Source: Azadirachta indica
Lineage: Eukaryota; Streptophyta; Magnoliopsida; Sapindales; Meliaceae
Assembly (NCBI GenBank): GCA_022749755.1
Contig: JAGQDM010000070.1
Location: 3,408,344 to 3,472,343 of the forward strand
Direction: 5' to 3'
Length of the DNA: 64,000 nucleotides
Shown here one piece after another: positions 58,201-64,000 of the stretch. The translations under genes and the position numbers were made by a program. A model generated the notes under the pieces. The model saw only the letters and a list, made by a program, of their open reading frames with translations. It made no database searches and had not been told where the DNA came from. The stretch's first letter is position 1; every line of letters begins with the position of its first letter.

Positions 58201-59777
58201 CATTCTTCCAAAAGCATTTTTCCCAACTTTCTGTTGGTAGACAAAGAACTGCCAACCCACCCTGTATCTCCCTAGCTAGTAGTATCCTGCTGCCCACTAG
58301 ACCCCGAAAGTGAATAGCCTGCATACATAGAGATAGAGTCACATCGCAGAGGCCCCAGGAAATGGGAAGCATACATAGAGATACGGTCACATCACAAAGG
58401 TCACAGAAAATGTCTGTTATTCAATACCGTCTAGAAAGAGAAAGAATATTCCTTCTCTTCCGGCATAAAAAAGGACCCATCTGCTGGATCTCAACATACT
58501 TCCTCGTTGTAATTTCAATCGTTTGGGCTTACTTACCGAAGGGCAGGAAGGAAAAACTGACCGACCATAGAGAAAGAAGGCAGAAAGGATATTTACCAAC
58601 ACTACTGAAACAGCACGGACTCGGCTTGGGAGCTCTCGCTCGGGCTTGCCCCCAAGGCAATCCCTTCGCTACCGCTACCTCAAACACTGGTACTCATGTA
58701 AGGCAAGAAATAGTAACCGACCAGAAGGAGGGAATCAATGATTGACTTACCGCGGAGAAGGCAGAAGATACTTACGGACCATAGAAAGGGAAGGAACAAG
58801 AGAATGACTGACCTACCAGAGGGAAAGCAAGATACAGCTACTACAGCTATGACTAAAAGAAAAGTACTGTACTATTTACGGAACTTACCATTAATTTAAT
58901 TAAAAGAAAATAGCGCTCTCCCTTTCATATCATTTTTCAGTCTTTATTAGTGCTACTTCAGACACGGCACGCAACGGAACACATGTCAAATACAGTCGCT
59001 CTCGCCCCGTATCTCTTTTAAAAGCCTCTCTCTCTCTCTTCCTCATTCTTGAATGATTGCCTTTTTTTAAAAAAAGCATCAGTCTTTTCCTTGGCACTGA
59101 ATTCTATCAACCCGGCTTTGAGATTACTGGTAAGAACAGGCTTAAGCTCTTACGCTGTAGCTAAGCAATAAGAAGATGAATCTGCTTAACACATGCATAT
59201 CGGACAAACAAAACAATAGCTACTGTCTATAGGTTTAACACATGTGTATTGGACGATCGCTAGCTATGATCTAATCATACGAAAAGACCGGTCTTGACCG
59301 CATACCTTGATTCCTGCGGATTGATTGATAGATTGATTGGCAGTGGGCGTGAACCAATGCTACTACTTTACCTCGAAACTATAACTCTTACAGCATAGCG
59401 CTCATCGAAGGCTGCACCAGCCCTAAAAGAAGAGAGTGGAGGATCTGAAAGACTGAGAGAGAGAAAGCGAGACGGAAAAGAAGATTCAAGACAGCAAACT
59501 GAAAGAAGAACATTGAACAACCAGTCCGAAGAGACTCTCACACCACAGAACAGAGAGCCAAACCAACAAACTCATAAACAAACCTTAGAACAAAGCAGTC
59601 ATCAGAAAATAAGGAAGACATTATCACCACATTGATAAAGGAAATCCATACAATTCACATCAACAACCCAGAATGAACAACACATCTTACACATATGGAC
59701 TTGAACTGAAATTCAGAGCTTAGACACCCTCCATTCAACTGAGACTCAACCACCATAAGACTAAGGAGGATCGTCCA
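55275..59777. other. Long intergenic spacer
   Basis: No recognised gene. Just after rps4 (55295-55405) is a block rich in gata/tatc words with several small palindromes (ctatccggatag). At 57480-58060 many ggatc/gatct words recur and one plus frame reads Gly/Ser rich (SIHGSGSRYGTGMGYAS); compare the gatccag region at 52-53 kb. 58141 has a long T run. A tctctctctctctc run lies near 59027. Confidence 0.45.
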
Positions 59778-61050
59778 TTACTGAAGAGCCCTCAAAGAAG
59801 AAGGCGGCACCCCCCTATTATATGCGGTCCTTGCTACTCTTACTTCCACTAGCCTCAGAACTTCTCGCGAATAACAAGACATCATCAGCATAACAAAGGT
59901 GTGAAAGATATCTGTGAGGGTGCAACTCAGGTTTTGAAATGCTGCCATCATTAACGGCACACTAACGGTTGTAGCTCAGGACCTCCATTACCAAAGTCAA
60001 AAGGTATGGCTCTGACAAGACCTTGCCTCAGACCCCTATTAGCCTTGAAAAATTCTGAGGGTGAGCCATTAATCAAGATTGAAAAGGAGGGAATAGAGAT
60101 GCAAGCAGTAATCCATTACAACCACCTCTCAGGAAAATGAATCTCTCGAAGGACCCCAATCACCATATCCCAAGACACTGAGTCATAGGCTTTCTGAATG
60201 TCCACTTTCGCACAGAACTGGGCAGAATGTCTGTCTCTATGGAAATAGAGAACCAGCTCATGCGCGAAAAAGAACATTTTCAATCGATGTTCCTGCCCCA
60301 AATGTCGTCTGATCAGGTCCAACAAGAGAGTCCAAGACCTCTCTAAGTCTGTTAGCAAGGATTTTTTCAATAATCTTGTACAATAAATTGCATAGGGAGA
60401 TAGGCCTGTAGTCATCAATTCGGGAAGGGTTATCCTTCTGAGAATAAGTAAGGCATAAGAAAGTTAAGTTGCTTAAGCATCTTCTTACTCCACTCCTGAA
60501 GAAGTTAAGGCATGCTCGGGTAACATCAGCCCCAATAGTGATATTAGAATGAAAGGAGATCTGTTGAGCGAGCCGATTGCCAACTCGAATAGGAGATGCA
60601 GTAGTGACCAGGTTAGCCGAGCCAAGCAAGTACTCGAAATGGTTTACAGCATGAGCTTGAATCTGATTTAAGCCTGTGATCTCCACTCCATTCCGCCTCA
60701 AAATGGATCTTCTCGCCCGTGATTGCAGCATGAAAAAATCGAGAGTTCTGATCACCCTCCTTGAGCCAAATTGCACGCGATTTCTGTCTAGCCAGCGATT
60801 AATCATCGTCTAACGCCTTAGCAAGCGCCCAGAATTTCTCAGCAGAAGCTATATGAGGGATTGCTGGACAAAGGTCGATTGTACGAGGTGCAGCTCTGTT
60901 CTCTGGCTCGAATCACTCTCTCATTGGTAGAACCAATGAGCCTGTGTGTTCCACTTCTTCAGAGCAGCCTTAACCGCTTTGAGTTTCTGCACAACAATGA
61001 ACATAGGATTCCCCCTAACCTGAGTATCCCATCCGAAACCACCCTTAGGA
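59778..61050 (-). mobile_element. LINE (non-LTR) reverse transcriptase remnant
   Basis: Minus strand. At about 61030-60910: GNPMFIVVQKLKAVKAALKK, the linker after the endonuclease. At about 60790-60680, in another frame: WLKEGDQNSRFFHAA. At about 60430-60330: YRPISLCNLLYKIIEKILAN, RT motif 1-2. At about 60230-60170: AKVDIQKAYDSVSWDMV with the first catalytic Asp. YADD (59881-59892), the catalytic motif, is followed by VLLFAR. Order and spacing fit a plant L1-type element. Several frameshifts and stops make it inactive. The endonuclease and poly-A tail were not found. Nuclear origin. Confidence 0.9.
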
Positions 61051-63941
61051 AATCCTCGTGTTTAGTTTAGTCCAAACATTAATGAAGTTAATGACTTTCC
61101 GTCTCCTATGCTCCTCCTCTCTCTATTCCCGAGATATATACTATCCTATCTATTTCTCTATTGTATGGCCTATATATATGAGAGGAAAAACCTGAGTGGA
61201 GTAGTGGACTAAGCTTGGGCCTGGCCACGGGAAACGTTTTGGAAACGTCGGAACTCTTTTGTCAAAAACCAAAAAATTATAGGTTCCATTTCTGTTATAA
61301 TATAACGAAATCTTTCATAGCAGCCAAGGATGAGTTAGATTTATTCAAAAGCAATAGCTGAGTTGTCTCTGTTCTACCTGAGCGAGTTCCTGAGCCAAGT
61401 AGAGAAAATCCAGAAGTGGCATTAGCATGTTGCTTAAGTTCAATAGTTAGCAACTCTCCTCTAGCCACGTAAAAACCTCTGGGTCGTGATGAAAGAGATC
61501 CGATCTGACAACCTGTCAATACAATGACTGTGAATCCTGTCACTACAATAGCTGCGCGTTACACAATTCCGGTGGTAGGACACGAGCAGGAAAAAGAAAA
61601 GAACTGTGGTAAAGGTCCGTAAAGCTAATGATTTAGATTCCTAGAGAACACCTGCCGCCCTACACTAGAGAGCCAACCATCAACCATAAGAGAATTTTCT
61701 CAACGGAAAACAGAAGCTCAGAGCAACTCGGGAACAAGAAAAGAGACAGAGATTCTACCAAAGACTAAACTGAACTATACTCTCATCCATCCTTGAGTGA
61801 CTCTTCTGATACCTGCAGGGAAATAGAGGGATGTATTGAGTTGAATGCATCCCTTCTTGGCTCGTAACAGACCTTTAGGAGAATGAAGAGAAAGATAAGG
61901 TCCATCTACTATCTACTATACTGAATTTCCACCATTGGACAGGTTTTGTGCTGTTCACTGTCTTTTTCAAGGCTTTGGGGTGCCGCACGAAGACAAGACC
62001 TATTAGGTGCGGGTTCTCTGTTCAAAGATAAGCCTTGCATGATATGAAGACTTTCTCGTTGAAGCACTTGGGGAAGAAGGGGAAGGTGTAACTAAGGGAT
62101 TAGTTCGCTAAGGGACTACCGGCTAATAATCAAAACAATCCGATCTGGTTCATTCCTTACCACGCAATATCGATTCAACTCTTTCTCAGCGAAGAAAGAG
62201 TTTTATTGAGAATGATTCATGCGATACGGAAGGCAGACCCACTAAACAAGGACTGCGCGGGAAAGGGAGTTGAAAGCAGTCTACTACAAGCAAGTAGGTT
62301 GTGAGCAATGGCTTCATCTTATCCCCTCTTCCCTGTCCTTCAGCCCGGTGAGAAGACCCGGAGACCAACCCTTCTTTTGATTGCTGGATTCTAAGCTTTG
62401 AAACGGGCTAGCAGGCTTAACCAGTTTAGCAGCAGTTGGTGGGCTGAAAGGCTATGAGCTGAAAGGCTAGTAGTGAATCAAGTTGAGTTCCAAGGAGAAA
62501 GCAATAGATAGAGTGATAGGCTTTTCTTTTGTACTTTGTACTAGAGGGAAATGGGAATTCCAGCAATAACCTATCGGTCAATGAAATGACTTAAGTCAGT
62601 CTTTCTTCAGGTGGGCAAGGTAAGGAAGTGAAACAACTACGCTACTATAGAATCGGCTGTTGCAAGCTGCTGTCCAAGGTTGTTAGCACGACTTCTATTC
62701 TACTAGTATGCGAATATTTCCTGTCTTGAAAGCTGAAGTGAGAAGAAAGGAAGTTGCTCAAGATAGGAAAAGCCAGGAAAGCCAAAAAGAAGAAGTGGAA
62801 TGCGCTGAAGTGAACTAATTAATCCATGAAAGGGAAGTGGAATTTCATTTACCAAAATATTCACTTTGCCGAAAAAAAGTGAACAAATGTTGCATCGAAG
62901 TCAGTTATCACAGCTCTGCTCTGAGCTCAGCAGTGGAGTTAGTTGAGTCTCGAAATCGGCTAATACATAGTTAGCCCCACGAGCTCTGAAGTTGAGGCTT
63001 TCTTCTTTTTCCAACTATCAGTTTTTCCTTGCTCGATGAAAAAAATTAGAACCTTTGAACAGGTAGAGTGAACTGAACTAGCGACGGATTGAATGGATTC
63101 AATAGTGAAATTCTGCCGAGTAGCTTTCCCAAGGAAATATTTCAATCCAAGGAAATAACAAATTGGCTTCTTGCCTGCACTGTTCTAATAAAAGCTCAAG
63201 ACGGAAATCAAGTAACACCCAATCAAAGAAGGCCACAGCGGGCGAACTCATAGCAGGTGGGCCCAAGAGTTGATTGCTTGTTTACTTTCTCCTCAAAAGA
63301 TTCAAGCAGATCAGGTAGACGGCTGCCTCTGTCTTCAACAAGAAAACCCAACAATTGTTATAGCGAAATTCCGCTTAAAAACCGGCCGTTGCCCCTTCTG
63401 CAACTAGACCCCGTCTTAGCAACCAGAGGAGAGTTATAACGCTTCGCTCCTTCTTCATCTACGCTCTTTCTTCCTACCGCAACTAGAACGAGGTAGCCGA
63501 TCTTGCTTGATGGATACTTAGTTTAAAGTAGTGCTCTTATCGTAGTTCTCCCTTATGGTCCGGGGCTTATCCAACCAAGAATGAAACGATTGAAGCTCTC
63601 ATCTCACTTCCAAAAATCCTAACTAACTTGATTGGGTGGCTGCAGTCCCTTAAAAACGAATAAATCCGTTCTTAAGTTCCCATTTATATTCATAGATATA
63701 GATAGGGTCGAGGTTCTCCGCAGCCCACGCTGAAATGGCGATTACAAGAACGAAATCGAAAACTTTAGGTCTTAATAATAGTTATTGTTGCTCCCTCGTG
63801 GATATACTTTCCAAGTATGGTACGCTCCTGGCCAAAAGGGATGGAAGGCATTAGGTACGTCTCGTTGAGAAAGAAAGTGTTTCGAAGCGAGGAACACCCT
63901 AGCCCTAGCCTCTTGGGGTTAGGATAGGAACCACTTTGACT
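61051..63941. other. Intergenic spacer
   Basis: No gene recognised. The minus frame at 61295-61543 (82 codons, including FTVIVLTGCQIGSLSSRPRG) has some coding character but no family I know. Confidence 0.4.
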
Positions 63942-64000
63942 CTCGAAAAACGAACAAGCCTGATTGACCTTTTGAAAGAATACAAGGATGTCTTTGCATG
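63942..64000 (+). mobile_element. Ty3/gypsy pol fragment at window edge
   Basis: The last 59 bases read LEKRTSLIDLLKEYKDVFA, the start of the reverse transcriptase region in plant Ty3/gypsy polyproteins (typically LLKEYKDVFAW). It is cut by the window end, so its extent is unknown. Confidence 0.75.

Overview
The window looks like part of a flowering-plant mitochondrial genome. It is mostly non-coding spacer with an even-looking base mix. Embedded in it are a few plant mitochondrial genes: ccmB, trnK-UUU, an rps19 stub, rps3, rpl16, rps1 and rps4. Around them lie short, decayed pieces of nuclear retroelements, one nuclear gene fragment that still carries a spliceosomal intron, a plastid atpH fragment and several mitovirus-derived stretches. 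This mixture is typical of large angiosperm mitogenomes. A run of 100 Ns at 11305-11404 shows that the source is a draft scaffold, so a nuclear scaffold carrying mitochondrial DNA cannot be fully excluded.

Layout. 0-10 kb: spacer with a degenerate simple-repeat field (about 5.1-6.3 kb), a Ty3/gypsy gag remnant and a Ty1/copia remnant, both minus strand. 10.7-11.3 kb: two exons of a DEAD-box RNA helicase (minus) separated by a GT-AG intron, ending near the N gap. 11.4-20.2 kb: spacer, a 108-aa membrane ORF, and ccmB with a frameshift (minus). 20.25 kb: trnK-UUU. 20.3-32.7 kb: spacer, one mitovirus scrap, some unrecognised coding-like scraps and a 3' piece of a trnfM-like gene. 32.7-33.3 kb: a 192-aa chimeric ORF whose membrane segment resembles part of cob. 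34.5-36.7 kb: the rps19-rps3-rpl16 cluster. 37.4-39 kb: Ty3/gypsy RNase H and integrase remnant. 40-41.5 kb: two unrecognised ORFs followed by rps1. 45.7-46.9 kb: a second Ty3/gypsy remnant (minus). 47.2-49.3 kb: a near-complete but broken mitovirus polymerase relic. 50.1-50.9 kb: plastid atpH 5' fragment and an unknown 181-aa ORF. 54.2-55.3 kb: rps4. 59.8-61.1 kb: LINE reverse transcriptase relic (minus). The last bases are the start of another Ty3/gypsy reverse transcriptase fragment.

The recognisable working genes serve mitochondrial translation (S1, S3, S4, L16, tRNA-Lys) and cytochrome c maturation (CcmB). Four of the five main protein genes carry a reading-frame break: rps3 has three +1 shifts at homopolymers, rps4 a 5-nt insertion at the start, rps1 a lost ATG plus a shift, and ccmB a 2-nt deletion. 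Only rpl16 is clean. Either assembly errors or decaying copies could explain this, and C-to-U editing could not repair it. rps3 also lacks its usual intron.

The most interesting candidates are the cob-derived chimeric ORF at 32734-33312 (the architecture of cytoplasmic-male-sterility ORFs), the mitovirus relics that preserve the same motif three times, the helicase fragment with its intact intron (direct nucleus-to-mitochondrion DNA transfer), and the unassigned ORFs at 40077-40713, 26419-26655 and 50363-50908. I did not find a convincing new multi-gene system.
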